From Spartobacteria bacterium (lineage in GTDB: Bacteria > Verrucomicrobiota > Verrucomicrobiia > Chthoniobacterales > Chthoniobacteraceae), in NCBI GenBank assembly GCA_021324825.1, contig JAJPII010000035.1, forward strand, positions 1 to 64,000: DNA of 64,000 nt, in the 5' to 3' direction. The translations under genes and the position numbers were made by a program. Shown here piece after piece: positions 42,261 through 53,278 of this stretch. How positions within the stretch are numbered: the stretch's first letter is position 1; every line of letters starts with the position of its first letter. The notes beneath the pieces were generated by a model that was not told the DNA's origin, made no database searches, and saw only the letters and a list, made by a program, of their open reading frames with translations.

Positions 42261-43680
42261 CGGGCGCCGGATAAACCCCCAGGAAGAATATGCAGAACGC
42301 GAGCGCCGCGATGGTCGCTCCCGTCAGCGGCGAGGTGCGGACCGGCGTATCGTCCGCCGGTTCCTTCCAATACATCGCGCGGACGACCTTGAAGTAGTAG
42401 TAGAAGCCTGCGGCCACGGTCAGGACGCCGATGCCCATGAGGAGGAATTGCCCCTTCTCGTAGGCGACGTAGAAGATGAGGAACTTGCCGAAGAATCCGA
42501 CGGTGAGCGGTATTCCCGCGAGGGAAGCCATCGCCGCAAGCATGGCGAAGGCGAGATAGGGAGAACGCTTGCCGAGGCCGTTGAAATGGACGATGTCGTC
42601 TCCGCCCGCCTGATTCGCCACGGCGGCCATGACGAGGAAGGTCAGCAGCGTCATCAACAAATACCCGGCCAGATAGAAGGAGACCGCGATGTTCGCGTAG
42701 CGCGAGCCGATGCAAGCCACCGCGATGAGGATATACCCCGCGTGGGCGATGCTCGAATAGGCCATGAGCCGCTTGAGATTATGCTGCGGCATCGCCGCGA
42801 GATTGCCATAGAGCAGCGACAGCGCGGCCAGCGCCACGAGGATCGTCACGGCCTTATGGTTGATCCAGGGCACGGGCAGGAAGACTTCCGCCACGCGCAT
42901 CAGGACGATGAACCCCGCCGCCTTCGAGCCGACGGAAAGGAACGCGGTCACCGGCGTCGGCGCGCCCTGGTAAACATCGGGGACCCATATTTGAAAAGGC
43001 GCGCACGCTATCTTGAAGCCAAGGCCGGTGAGCACCAGCATGAATCCGAACAGCAACGGCCCGTGGGAAACCTTGAGACCGAGCAGGATGGCGCCTATTT
43101 TTTCGAGACTGGTCTGACCGGTCACCCCGTATATCCAGGTGATGCCGTAGACGAAAAATCCGGTCGAAAGCGCGCTGAGGATCAGGTATTTCACCCCGGC
43201 TTCCAGCGAACCGGCGTTGCGCCGCATGTAGGCGACCAGGATGTAAAAGGAAATCGTAACCAACTCCAGCGAGACGAAAATCATGATAAAATCGACGGCG
43301 GAAGCCATCCACATGAGTCCGGCGCAGGTGAAGACCGGCAACGCATAAAACTCGCCGAGACCCGCCTGAGGCCTGGAGCCGAAGACGTATTTCTGAACCA
43401 CGCCGCGGTATTCGATGGAAAGGACGAGCACCACGATGGTCGTGAGAAGCGCGAACCGCTTGAAGAAGATCGCCCGGAAATCCGCGTGGTAGAACGCCGA
43501 ATACGGCGAGGCGCTCAGGTCATTCGCGGTGAAAAAGGTCAGTATGAAAACGAACGTCAGCCCGACGATGCCCAGCCACGCGACGGGAGTCTTCTCTTCG
43601 CTGTTGGAGAAGGCTTCCATCAGCACGAGAAGGACGCCGAGCGTCAGGACGATGGCTTCGAGATAGATGGCCGGCATCAT
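42205..43680 (-). CDS. nuoN: NADH-quinone oxidoreductase subunit N
   Basis: A 491-residue antiporter-like membrane subunit with about 14 helices. Conserved sites are the lysine in HGPLLFGFMLVLTGLGFKIACAPFQIWVPDVYQGAP and LKRLMAYSSIAHAGYILIA, shared by NuoL, M and N. It forms part of the proton-translocating arm of complex I. ATG at 43680 overlaps the nuoM stop (ATGATG); an open frame extends 23 codons upstream inside nuoM. It is the last gene of the nuo operon. Confidence 0.95.
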   Translation of the reverse strand: MMPAIYLEAIVLTLGVLLVLMEAFSNSEEKTPVAWLGIVGLTFVFILTFFTANDLSASPYSAFYHADFRAIFFKRFALLTTIVVLVLSIEYRGVVQKYVFGSRPQAGLGEFYALPVFTCAGLMWMASAVDFIMIFVSLELVTISFYILVAYMRRNAGSLEAGVKYLILSALSTGFFVYGITWIYGVTGQTSLEKIGAILLGLKVSHGPLLFGFMLVLTGLGFKIACAPFQIWVPDVYQGAPTPVTAFLSVGSKAAGFIVLMRVAEVFLPVPWINHKAVTILVALAALSLLYGNLAAMPQHNLKRLMAYSSIAHAGYILIAVACIGSRYANIAVSFYLAGYLLMTLLTFLVMAAVANQAGGDDIVHFNGLGKRSPYLAFAMLAAMASLAGIPLTVGFFGKFLIFYVAYEKGQFLLMGIGVLTVAAGFYYYFKVVRAMYWKEPADDTPVRTSPLTGATIAALAFCIFFLGVYPAPVIRALEGPPSDNPRLLAR

Positions 43681-45161
43681 GATAACGTTTCGCGGAAGGA
43701 AGCCGCCTTCACGCTTGGCGCGAGGAAGGCCAGGAAGACGCGCGGGCAAAAGCCGGCGAAGAGGAGCGTGGCAAGCAGGAGGACGATCGGCAGGCGCAGG
43801 GAAAACTTGAGATCAGGCAGGGCGCTCCAGCGGCCAGGCAATTCGCCCATGAAAACGGCCTTGTAAGCCCGGAGCATATAGACGGCGGAGATGACCACTC
43901 CCCACAACGCCAGCACCGTGGCGAGGCGGAATCCAAAAAACGGGCTGCCTGCCACGTGGCTCTGGAACGCGCCGAAGAAGACGAGGATTTCCGAGGCGAA
44001 GTTCGCGAAGCCCGGAAGGCCGATGGAAGCGAACGCCGCCAGCCCGAAGGCGAACCCGAGGAAGGGCATCGGCTTGGCGAGGCCGCCCAGGTCTTCGAAG
44101 GCCAGCGTTTCCGTCCGCCTGCCGACCTGCCCTGCGATGGCGAAGAGGGCCGCGATGGAAAGCCCGTGCGCGAACATGAGGAGCGCCGCGCCGTTCAGGC
44201 CCAGGGTGTTCAGCGAGGCGATGCCCAGGAATATGTAGCCCATGTGCATGACGCTGGAGTAGCCGAGCATCATATCGAGCCGCTTTTGCGATATCGTCAC
44301 GAGGCCGATGTAGATGATGTTCCCGATCAACAGGATGATAAGGAGATGCGTCCAGTGCCGCGCGGCGTCCGGCAGCAGCGGCAGCGCCACGCGCAGCAGG
44401 CCGTAGAGTCCGAATTTTTTCAGGACGCCCGCGTGGAGCATCGCCGCGGGGGTGGGCGCGGACGCATACGCTTTCGGAGCCCACGTATGGAACGGAAAGA
44501 GCGAGATCAGGATTCCGAATCCGATGAGAAGCAGAAGATAGACGCCGTTCGCGGACGCGGGGTGGATCTTGCCGGCGGCGGCCAGTTCCTGGAGCGCGCG
44601 GATGTCGAACGTCCGCGCCGCCACGGGAACGCTCTGGTAGAGGCCGATCAACCCCAGGAGAAGGATGAAACTCCCGAGCGCCAGGTAGATCGTTATCTTC
44701 CACGCGGCGGACTGCCGGTCGCCGGAGCCCCAGATGCCGATGAGGAGAAACGTCGGAATCAGCGCCAGCTCGTGGAACGCATAAAAGAAGAAGAGGTCGA
44801 CCGAGGCGAACGCGCCCATCGCTCCCGCGGAAATGAAGAGGAGGCAGGCGTAGAACTGCTTCTCAAGCCGCGCGACGGCGGGCGTGACCCAGACGGCGGC
44901 GAAGGTGACGATGGCCGTGAGCAGAAGCATCAGGAGGCTGAGGCCGTCCGCGCCCACGAGATAGGTGAGGCGCCATTCCGGCAGGATGCCGAATTCGGAG
45001 ACGAACTGGAACGCCGGGCCGGTTTTGTCGTATTGGAAGAGGGCCAGGAGCGCCACGACGAGATTGATGAGCGAAGCGAGCAGCGCCGCGGGCCGCGCGG
45101 GCGCGCCGAGCAGCGCCAGGATGGCCGCCACAATCGGGCAGAGGATGAGGATGTTCAACAT
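43677..45161 (-). CDS. nuoM: NADH-quinone oxidoreductase subunit M
   Basis: A 494-residue antiporter-like subunit. Diagnostic segments are ADGLSLLMLLLTAIVTFAAV, FYAFHELALIPTFLLIGIWG, FPFHTWAPKAYASAPTPAAM and KRLDMMLGYSSVMHMGYIFLG. The glutamate of FHELALIP and the lysine before the FPFHTW helix form the proton channel. It lies six bases after nuoL and overlaps nuoN. Confidence 0.96.
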   Translation of the reverse strand: MLNILILCPIVAAILALLGAPARPAALLASLINLVVALLALFQYDKTGPAFQFVSEFGILPEWRLTYLVGADGLSLLMLLLTAIVTFAAVWVTPAVARLEKQFYACLLFISAGAMGAFASVDLFFFYAFHELALIPTFLLIGIWGSGDRQSAAWKITIYLALGSFILLLGLIGLYQSVPVAARTFDIRALQELAAAGKIHPASANGVYLLLLIGFGILISLFPFHTWAPKAYASAPTPAAMLHAGVLKKFGLYGLLRVALPLLPDAARHWTHLLIILLIGNIIYIGLVTISQKRLDMMLGYSSVMHMGYIFLGIASLNTLGLNGAALLMFAHGLSIAALFAIAGQVGRRTETLAFEDLGGLAKPMPFLGFAFGLAAFASIGLPGFANFASEILVFFGAFQSHVAGSPFFGFRLATVLALWGVVISAVYMLRAYKAVFMGELPGRWSALPDLKFSLRLPIVLLLATLLFAGFCPRVFLAFLAPSVKAASFRETLS

Positions 45162-45167
45162 ACGCTG

Positions 45168-46961
<1,794 letters not shown>

Positions 46962-46964
46962 CGC

Positions 46965-47282
46965 CTAGAATTTCATGCTCGTGATGTCTTCGACGTGGGT
47001 CGTCCGCCGCGCGCGGTAGAGCGACACGATGACCGCGAGGCCGACCGCGACTTCCGCGGCGGCGACGGTGATGATGAAAAATACGAGCATCTGGCCGTTG
47101 TAATCCGGCAAACCCGCGGCGCTGACGTGGAATCGGGAGAACGCGACGAGCGAAAGATTCGCTGCGTTCAGCATCAGTTCGAGGCACATGAAGATGATGA
47201 TGATATTGCGGCGCAGCATGACGCCGGCGAAGCCGATGGCGAAGAGGAGACCGCTGACCGCGAGGTAATCGTTCAGGTTCAC
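46965..47282 (-). CDS. nuoK: NADH-quinone oxidoreductase subunit K
   Basis: A 105-residue membrane subunit with three helices. The conserved glutamates are in LEMLMLNAANLSLVAF (written LELMLNAANL here) and VAAAEVAVGLAVIVSLYR, needed for proton transfer. Length and position between J and L are canonical. The ATG overlaps the nuoJ stop as ATGA. Confidence 0.96.
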   Translation of the reverse strand: MNLNDYLAVSGLLFAIGFAGVMLRRNIIIIFMCLELMLNAANLSLVAFSRFHVSAAGLPDYNGQMLVFFIITVAAAEVAVGLAVIVSLYRARRTTHVEDITSMKF

Positions 47283-47782
47283 TTCAACTCCCGTTTGCTG
47301 AGCACCACCACGCCCACCGTCGCCACGAGGATGAGCGCCCCGATCACCTGGAAGGGGAGGTTATAGTTGCTGAAAAGCATGGTTCCCACGCCGCGCACAT
47401 CATCCAGGGGGCCGGCGGCCAGCGGCGGGAAGGGGAGGCTGCCCTTGTGAAAATGGCGCAGCACGGAAAAGAGTTCGCAGACGAATATGGCCGCGACCAG
47501 GAGGCCGCCGAGCGTGGCGGTCGTATTGAGCGTGCGCCGCTCCTCGGCCTTGAGGTCGAGCAGCATGATGATGAAGAGAAAAAGAACCATGATGGCGCCC
47601 GCATAGACCAGGACCTGGATGACGCCGATGAAAAAGGCGTTCAAGGAGACATAGAGCCCCGCGAGCGCCAGGAAGGAGACGACGAGGCTCAAGGCGCTCG
47701 CCACGGGGTTGCGATTGAGGACCACGGCGCAAGCAAAGCCGAGCATGATCGCGGAAAAAAGCCAGGGCAGCAGGGAGGACAT
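47279..47782 (-). CDS. nuoJ: NADH-quinone oxidoreductase subunit J
   Basis: A 167-residue membrane subunit with five helices. The conserved segment VQVLVYAGAIMVLFLFIIMLL appears here as IQVLVYAGAIMVLFLFIIML and contains the pi-bulge helix of complex I. It lies directly after nuoI with no gap. The length is typical. Confidence 0.95.
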   Translation of the reverse strand: MSSLLPWLFSAIMLGFACAVVLNRNPVASALSLVVSFLALAGLYVSLNAFFIGVIQVLVYAGAIMVLFLFIIMLLDLKAEERRTLNTTATLGGLLVAAIFVCELFSVLRHFHKGSLPFPPLAAGPLDDVRGVGTMLFSNYNLPFQVIGALILVATVGVVVLSKRELK

Positions 47783-48310
47783 CTACTTTTTCTCGTTCCA
47801 CTTGTTGACGAGGCCGTGCATCGTCCCGCCCAGTTCGTAGAGCTTCTTCTTGTTGTGAACCATCTCCGCGCGCGACAGGCCTGTGATGGCGTAATCTTTC
47901 CGCAAAAAGATCGCCTGCTCGGGGCAGACCTCCTCGCACAAACCGCAATAGATGCAGCGGATCATGTCGATGTCGAATTCCAGCGGGAATTTTTCCACCT
48001 TCTCCGACTTGCTGGCGGACGGGATTTCGCCGGGCGTGATCTTGATGGCGCGCGGCGGGCAGATGAATTCGCAAAGCTGGCACGCCACGCAGCGTTCGCG
48101 GTCGTCGTCGCGCACCAGGGTCGGCGCGCCGCGATAATGCGGCGGCATGTGGCTGTCCCATTTTTCTTCCGGGTATTGCATCACGACTTTCGTGCGGCCA
48201 AGCAGCATGTTCTTGAGGTGTTTGATCGTGATGGCCAACCCCGCGGCCACGGCGGGGAGATACAACTTTTCGCGGAAGGTGAGTTTCGGACGCGGAACGG
48301 TGTAGGCCAT
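47783..48310 (-). CDS. nuoI: NADH-quinone oxidoreductase subunit I (ferredoxin-like)
   Basis: A 175-residue subunit carrying two 4Fe-4S clusters. The motifs are CVACQLCEFICP near 74-85 and CIYCGLCEEVCP near 118-129. It passes electrons from the NuoG/F arm to the quinone site with NuoB. The N-terminal region is amphipathic for membrane contact. The C-terminal tail beyond ITGLSRAEMVHNKKKLYEL is basic. Confidence 0.96.
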   Translation of the reverse strand: MAYTVPRPKLTFREKLYLPAVAAGLAITIKHLKNMLLGRTKVVMQYPEEKWDSHMPPHYRGAPTLVRDDDRERCVACQLCEFICPPRAIKITPGEIPSASKSEKVEKFPLEFDIDMIRCIYCGLCEEVCPEQAIFLRKDYAITGLSRAEMVHNKKKLYELGGTMHGLVNKWNEKK

Positions 48311-48315
48311 GGGGT

Positions 48316-49464
48316 TTAGGGAAGGTAGAAGAGGATGCCCGCGGTCAGGAATATATTAACGAGCGCGATCTCAAAGAAGAAAATCCATCCGAGGCGCATC
48401 AGTTGATCGTAGCGGAAACGGGGGAGCGTCCAACGCACCCAGATGAAGAACGCGAGCAGCACGGCCACTTTCCCGAAGAATGTCGCGATGTTGAACAGGC
48501 CGCCCAGGATGCCGGGAATGCCGGGCGCCGCGCCGTCGACGAGCGCGAAATGAAACCCGGCCCCGGACGACCACCACGGAATCGGGAGATGCCAGCCGCC
48601 GAGGAAGAGCGTCACGATGAGGGAGGAGCCGGTAATCATCGCGGCGTATTCGCCCAGGAAGAAGAGGGCGAACTTCATGGAGGAATACTCCGTATGATAA
48701 CCGGCCACGAGTTCCGTTTCGGCTTCCGGAAGATCGAACGGGAGGCGGTTGGTTTCCGCGAAGATGGAGATGGTGAACACGACGAAGGAGATGAGAAGCG
48801 GGATGAGAAGGAGCCAGCGGCGCAGGGTCAATCCTTCGCCCCAGAGCGGGAGAAGAAGCCAGCCGTTGCGCGCCTGGTAATCCACGATGTCCACGAGGTT
48901 CAGCTTGCCCAGCAGCAGGAAGAGCGGGATGACGGACAGGCCGAGCGACAGCTCGTAGGAGATCATTTGCGAAGTGGATCGCACGCCGCCCAGGAACGAG
49001 TATTTGGAATTGGAAGACCAGCCCGCTAGGACGATGCCGTACACGCTGAGGGAGGCGATCGCGAAGACGAAAAGAATGCCGATGTTGACGTTGGCGATGA
49101 CCATCGGGACGCCGAACAGCCAGCTTCCAAAGGGAATGACGGAGAGCGTGAGAAGCGACGGCGCCATCGCGAGGCACGGGGCGAGCCAGAAGTAAAAAGT
49201 GTTAACGTGCGCGGGCGTCAGGTCTTCCTTCAGCAGGAATTTCACGGCGTCCGCTATGGGCTGGCCGAGGCCTTCCATGTGGATGTTGGTGAAGGGGATG
49301 CCCGTGCGGTTCGGGCCGAGCCTGTCCTGGATCAACGCGCTGATCCGACGCTCGGCATAGACGGTGTAGGAGACCATCGGCAGGACGACCAGGAAGATGA
49401 TGCCCAGCGTCTTCGCGAGCGAGGTCGCGAGGAAAAACCAGTCGATGCCGAGGAAGTCGTTCAT
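48316..49464 (-). CDS. nuoH: NADH-quinone oxidoreductase subunit H
   Basis: A 382-residue membrane subunit with eight helices and the conserved quinone-site loops. They include YAERRISALIQDRLGPNRTG, GLGQPIADAVKFLLKED, FAETNRLPFDLPEAETELVAGYHTEYSSMKFALFFLGEYA and RWTLPRFRYDQLMRLGW. The E-rich loop near 225-245 couples quinone reduction to pumping. It overlaps the nuoG stop by four bases. Confidence 0.96.
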   Translation of the reverse strand: MNDFLGIDWFFLATSLAKTLGIIFLVVLPMVSYTVYAERRISALIQDRLGPNRTGIPFTNIHMEGLGQPIADAVKFLLKEDLTPAHVNTFYFWLAPCLAMAPSLLTLSVIPFGSWLFGVPMVIANVNIGILFVFAIASLSVYGIVLAGWSSNSKYSFLGGVRSTSQMISYELSLGLSVIPLFLLLGKLNLVDIVDYQARNGWLLLPLWGEGLTLRRWLLLIPLLISFVVFTISIFAETNRLPFDLPEAETELVAGYHTEYSSMKFALFFLGEYAAMITGSSLIVTLFLGGWHLPIPWWSSGAGFHFALVDGAAPGIPGILGGLFNIATFFGKVAVLLAFFIWVRWTLPRFRYDQLMRLGWIFFFEIALVNIFLTAGILFYLP

Positions 49465-51059
49465 TCGAGTTTCAACTGGACGCCCAGGTCGCCGATCTTG
49501 CTGAGGCTCAATCCGGCTAACGCGGGCGTCGCCTCCGCCATTTGCCTGAAGACCTCCTCGATGGCGTAAACGCCGTTCGCGCCGGAGACCGCCTGGATGA
49601 GGTCGCGCAGGATTTCCCAGTCGTCGCGCGCTTCGCCCGGAGGCTGGATCGCCTGGTTGAGCCGCTGCAGGCGGCCCTTGACGTTGATCATCGAACCGCG
49701 CTTCTCCGCAAAACCGGCCGAGGGAAGGAAGACCGAGGCTTTTTCCGTGGCCGCACTCGGCAGGAGGCCCACGGTTACCAGGGATTTCAGTTTCGCAAGG
49801 GAAATCCCGGCGGCGTCCTCGCCCAGCACGAGCAACACGCGGATGCGGCCCGATTCCACGCCTTGCGCGATCTCGGCGAGTTTCGAGGAGCTGACTCCGA
49901 GCAGTTTCGCGCCGGCGGTGTTCGGGTTCCGGTCGGCGCTCAGGAGAAGGTCGTCGCCCTTTTCAATGTGGGGAACGATATCGTGAAGGGTGATGTTCAG
50001 AACGGAGGCCAGCTTTTTCGTCAGCCAGAGTTCCTCGTTCGTCATGCTCCCGGACGCGATGATCGCGACTTCATTCGCCGGGACGCTCCGAAGTTCCGCG
50101 GCGGCCTTCGCGATGGCGGCGGGCCAGGCGGCGGCCTCGCCCTTCACGGCGGGGCGCGACAAGCGGCGCTCGCTGTGCAGGTAATGGAAATTGAGCCGGC
50201 CGTAATCGCACATCCAGACGGAATTGACCTCGTTGTTCTCGCGCGGCGTCTGCCGGTAAACGACCTCCTGGCGGCTGCCGATGACCGTGTTGCAGCCGGT
50301 GGCGCAACTCGTGCAGAAGCTTTTGGTCTCCTTCAAAAACCAGACGCGCATCTTGAAGCGGAAATCCGTGGAGGTCAGCGCGCCGACGGGGCAGATGTCC
50401 ACGGTGTTCAGGGAGTAGTTGCTGTCGAGCTGCCGGTTCGGGTGCGCGGCGATGGTGCTGTAGCTGCCGCGGTCCACGAACCCGAGCACGTCGTCCTGGG
50501 GCACTTCCTTCATGAACCGGATGCAGCGGGAGCAGAGGACGCACCGCTCGGCGTCGAGCGTGACGCGCGGGCCGACGGCGACTTTCTTCGGCTTCTTGAC
50601 CTTGTGTTCGAGGAAGCGGGAGCCGCCGTTGCCGTACTCGACGCTGAACTCCTGCAGCTTGCATTCGCCGGCCTGGTCGCAGATGGGGCAATCGAGCGGA
50701 TGATTGATGAGCAGGAATTCCATGACGCCCCTGCGGCATTCCTGCGCCATGGGCGAATCGGTGCGGATGCCCATCCCCTCGGCGACGTCCTGCGCGCAGG
50801 AAATCTGCGGGCGGGGAATCCAGTTGATGACCGGGCGGCCATCGGGGCCGAGCTCGGGTTTCCTGTCGGGGCCCATCTTCGGCATGCCCATTTCGATGAG
50901 GCACATGCGGCAGTTGCCGGGCGAGGTGAGCTTCGGGTGGTAGCAATAGCGCGGGATATAGGAGCCGGCTTGCGCGCAGGCTTCGATGACGCGGGTCCCT
51001 TTCGGGAATTGCTTCCACTCGCCGTTGATCTGGACGTTCAGCATCTGCGGGGCGCTCAT
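49461..51059 (-). CDS. nuoG: NADH-quinone oxidoreductase subunit G (short form)
   Basis: A 532-residue subunit. The N-terminal 2Fe-2S ligands are in YCYHPKLTSPGNCRMCLIEMG, with the fourth in ISCAQDV. The His-Cys 4Fe-4S motif is LLINHPLDCPICDQAGEC and a third cluster is CVLCSRCIRF with DICPVGA. The molybdopterin-oxidoreductase-type domain begins at SFCTSCATGCNTV, but it is reduced to about 300 residues, whereas many NuoG proteins exceed 680. ATG at 51059 overlaps the nuoF stop; a longer open frame upstream is only the shadow of nuoF. Confidence 0.9.
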   Translation of the reverse strand: MSAPQMLNVQINGEWKQFPKGTRVIEACAQAGSYIPRYCYHPKLTSPGNCRMCLIEMGMPKMGPDRKPELGPDGRPVINWIPRPQISCAQDVAEGMGIRTDSPMAQECRRGVMEFLLINHPLDCPICDQAGECKLQEFSVEYGNGGSRFLEHKVKKPKKVAVGPRVTLDAERCVLCSRCIRFMKEVPQDDVLGFVDRGSYSTIAAHPNRQLDSNYSLNTVDICPVGALTSTDFRFKMRVWFLKETKSFCTSCATGCNTVIGSRQEVVYRQTPRENNEVNSVWMCDYGRLNFHYLHSERRLSRPAVKGEAAAWPAAIAKAAAELRSVPANEVAIIASGSMTNEELWLTKKLASVLNITLHDIVPHIEKGDDLLLSADRNPNTAGAKLLGVSSSKLAEIAQGVESGRIRVLLVLGEDAAGISLAKLKSLVTVGLLPSAATEKASVFLPSAGFAEKRGSMINVKGRLQRLNQAIQPPGEARDDWEILRDLIQAVSGANGVYAIEEVFRQMAEATPALAGLSLSKIGDLGVQLKLE

Positions 51060-52471
51060 GCGTGGGCTTCCTCCTTGCCGATAAGTTCTTCCGGGAGATA
51101 CTCGGGCGGCATCGGCGGCGGGACGGGCTTGCCGGCGCGGGAATCGAACTCTTCCTTGAACTTCGCCACGAAGCTTTGGGTCGGCCACGCGCACGCCTCG
51201 CCAAAGGCGCAGATGGTGCGGCCCGCGATGTTGTCCGCGACGTTCTTCAAGACGGCGGGGTCGCGCTCTACGCCTCCGCCCAGGAGCATCCGCTCGGTGA
51301 TCTTCTTCATCCAGAGGGAGCCTTCGCGGCAGGGGGTGCATTGGCCGCAGCTTTCGTGCGCGTAGAATTCGTTGATGTTGTTCAACGTCCAGAGCATGTC
51401 GCGCGAGTCGTCCATGACGATGACGCCTCCGGAACCGGCCATCGAACCGACCGCCGCGAGGGAATCGAAGTCCATGACGATGTCTTCGATGCCGATCTCC
51501 TTTTCGCCCGTCGAGCCGTCGGGCTGCTTGGTCTTGATCTTGTATTTCTCGCCCGCGCGCAGGACCTTGGCGGAACTGCCGCCGGGGATGACGGCTTTCA
51601 GTTTGCGGCCCGGCTTCATGCCGCCGCAGAGGTCGTAGATCAATTCGCCCATCGTCACGGCGCCGACTTCCAGTTCGAAATAACCCGGCTCCCGCACGTC
51701 GCCGCTCACGCACAGGACGCGCGTGCCGGTGTTGTTGGGCTTGCCGATCTTCGCGTATTCCGCGCCGCCCATGCGGACGATGTGCTTGATGTTACACAAG
51801 GTTTCGACGTTGTTTACTATGGTCGGGCATTGGTAAAGGCCCAATACCGCCGGGAAATAGGGGGGCTTGATCCGCGGATAGGCGCGTTTGCCTTCCAACG
51901 ATTCGATGAGGCCGGTCTCCTCGCCGCAGATGTAGGCGCCCGCTCCGCGATGCACGTAAATCTCGAGGTCGAAGCCGGAGCCGAGGATATTTTTCCCGAG
52001 GAAGTTCTTGGCCCGTGCTTCGGCGATGGCGGTCTCCAGGATTTTCGCCCCGGTGGGGAATTCGCCGCGTATATAGATATAGGCGAGGTGGACGCCGAGC
52101 GCGAAGGAGGAGATGATCATCCCTTCCAGCAACTGGTGCGGATCCTGGTGGAGGATGTAGCGGTCTTTGAACGTGCCGGGCTCGGACTCGTCCGCGTTGC
52201 AGATGAGATAGACGGGCTTCGGCTCGTCGAGCTTGATGAAGCCCCACTTCACCCCGCACGGGAACCCCGCGCCGCCGCGCCCGCGCAGGCCGGAGGCTTT
52301 CACTTCGTTGACGATGGCGGTGCGCTCCATCGTCAGCGCCTTCCTCAACTCCTCGTAGCCGCCGTTTTCCATGTAGCAGCCGATGTCCTCGGACCACCCT
52401 TCGCGGTCGACGTTCTGGAACACGAGACGCCGTTCCTTCGGGTGCGGGGTTTTCTTGAAAGGAGTCGGCAT
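51056..52471 (-). CDS. nuoF: NADH-quinone oxidoreductase subunit F
   Basis: A 471-residue flavoprotein. NADH and FMN bind at GLRGRGGAGFPCGVKWGF and AYICGEETGLIESLEGK, and the C-terminal N3 cluster ligands are ESCGQCTPCREGS plus a later Cys in RTICAFGEACAWP. It oxidises NADH and starts electron transfer. It lies four bases downstream of nuoE and overlaps nuoG (ATGA). Confidence 0.97.
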   Translation of the reverse strand: MPTPFKKTPHPKERRLVFQNVDREGWSEDIGCYMENGGYEELRKALTMERTAIVNEVKASGLRGRGGAGFPCGVKWGFIKLDEPKPVYLICNADESEPGTFKDRYILHQDPHQLLEGMIISSFALGVHLAYIYIRGEFPTGAKILETAIAEARAKNFLGKNILGSGFDLEIYVHRGAGAYICGEETGLIESLEGKRAYPRIKPPYFPAVLGLYQCPTIVNNVETLCNIKHIVRMGGAEYAKIGKPNNTGTRVLCVSGDVREPGYFELEVGAVTMGELIYDLCGGMKPGRKLKAVIPGGSSAKVLRAGEKYKIKTKQPDGSTGEKEIGIEDIVMDFDSLAAVGSMAGSGGVIVMDDSRDMLWTLNNINEFYAHESCGQCTPCREGSLWMKKITERMLLGGGVERDPAVLKNVADNIAGRTICAFGEACAWPTQSFVAKFKEEFDSRAGKPVPPPMPPEYLPEELIGKEEAHA

Positions 52472-52475
52472 TGGG

Positions 52476-52973
52476 TCAGGTGTATTTTTGCAGGATAGCG
52501 GGCGCCGCTTCGGGCGCCACCTTTTCGTGGAGGTCGTCGTTCACCATGCAGACCGGCGCCGTGCCGCAACTCGCCAGGCATTCCACGAACTCGATGCTGT
52601 ATTTGCCGTCCTTGCTCTTTTGGATCGCCGCGCCGTGGCCGCCATGCGCGTGGTTTTCGATGCGCGCCGCGCGGCAGAAGGAGTTCATAAGCTGGTAGCC
52701 GCCCGCCATCGCGCAGGAGAGGGTGCGGCAGACGCGGATGTGATGCACGCCCGCCGGTTCGCGGCGGAACATCGGGTAGAAGGTGACGAGTTCCAGGACG
52801 TTGATGGGCTGGAGTTCGAGCTTCGCGGCCGTCCATTCGACGGCTTCATCGGAAACGAAGCCGAGCCCTTCCTGGATGAGGTGCAGCACCGGCAGCACCG
52901 CGCTCCGCTTCGACGCGGGGTAGTGCGTGATCGCTTCGTCTATCTTCGCCAAAAGTTCCCGGGGCATCTCCAT
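52476..52973 (-). CDS. nuoE: NADH-quinone oxidoreductase subunit E
   Basis: A 165-residue thioredoxin-fold 2Fe-2S subunit. The ligands are the two cysteines of CRTLSCAMAGG and the two of ECLASCGTAPVCM. The N-terminal helical bundle has SAVLPVLHLIQEGLGFVSDEAVEW. It forms the NADH module with NuoF and NuoG. It is three bases after the BamE-like gene, which is inserted between nuoD and nuoE. Confidence 0.96.
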   Translation of the reverse strand: MEMPRELLAKIDEAITHYPASKRSAVLPVLHLIQEGLGFVSDEAVEWTAAKLELQPINVLELVTFYPMFRREPAGVHHIRVCRTLSCAMAGGYQLMNSFCRAARIENHAHGGHGAAIQKSKDGKYSIEFVECLASCGTAPVCMVNDDLHEKVAPEAAPAILQKYT

Positions 52974-52976
52974 GCT

Positions 52977-53276
52977 TCAATCTCCAAAACTGCCCTGGAC
53001 GCCTCCGGGGCTGACGAGTTTGTCGCCGACAAAGAAGAGATCGACCGTTTTCCCTTCCTGTTCGTAGGTGTAGACCGTGGCGTTCAATGTCTTTGGCTGC
53101 GTCTGCAAAGGGAGTTCGTGGCTCTGCGACCGCGATGGCTGGCCGAGGATCGATTCCACTTCCTTGGTGCTCATGTCGGGCTTCACTTCCTTGAGATTCG
53201 CATCGGTTATGCGTTTTCCGCACGCCGAAAATGCGAGCAGCGACAAGCCGACGCAGATGTTGAACGCGGGCTTCAT
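52977..53276 (-). CDS. BamE/SmpA-like small lipoprotein
   Basis: A 99-residue protein with a lipoprotein signal peptide; the likely lipobox is AFSAC with Cys at about 19. The mature part contains ITDANLKEVKPDMSTKEVESILGQPSRSQ, the helix-helix start of the SmpA/OmlA/BamE fold, then a beta sheet with YTYEQEGKTVDLFFVGDKL. BamE supports outer-membrane protein assembly, but many BamE-fold lipoproteins have other roles. It is encoded within the nuo operon, two bases after nuoD and three before nuoE. A longer open frame upstream is a shadow of nuoD. Confidence 0.8.
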   Translation of the reverse strand: MKPAFNICVGLSLLAFSACGKRITDANLKEVKPDMSTKEVESILGQPSRSQSHELPLQTQPKTLNATVYTYEQEGKTVDLFFVGDKLVSPGGVQGSFGD

Positions 53277-53278
53277 CG

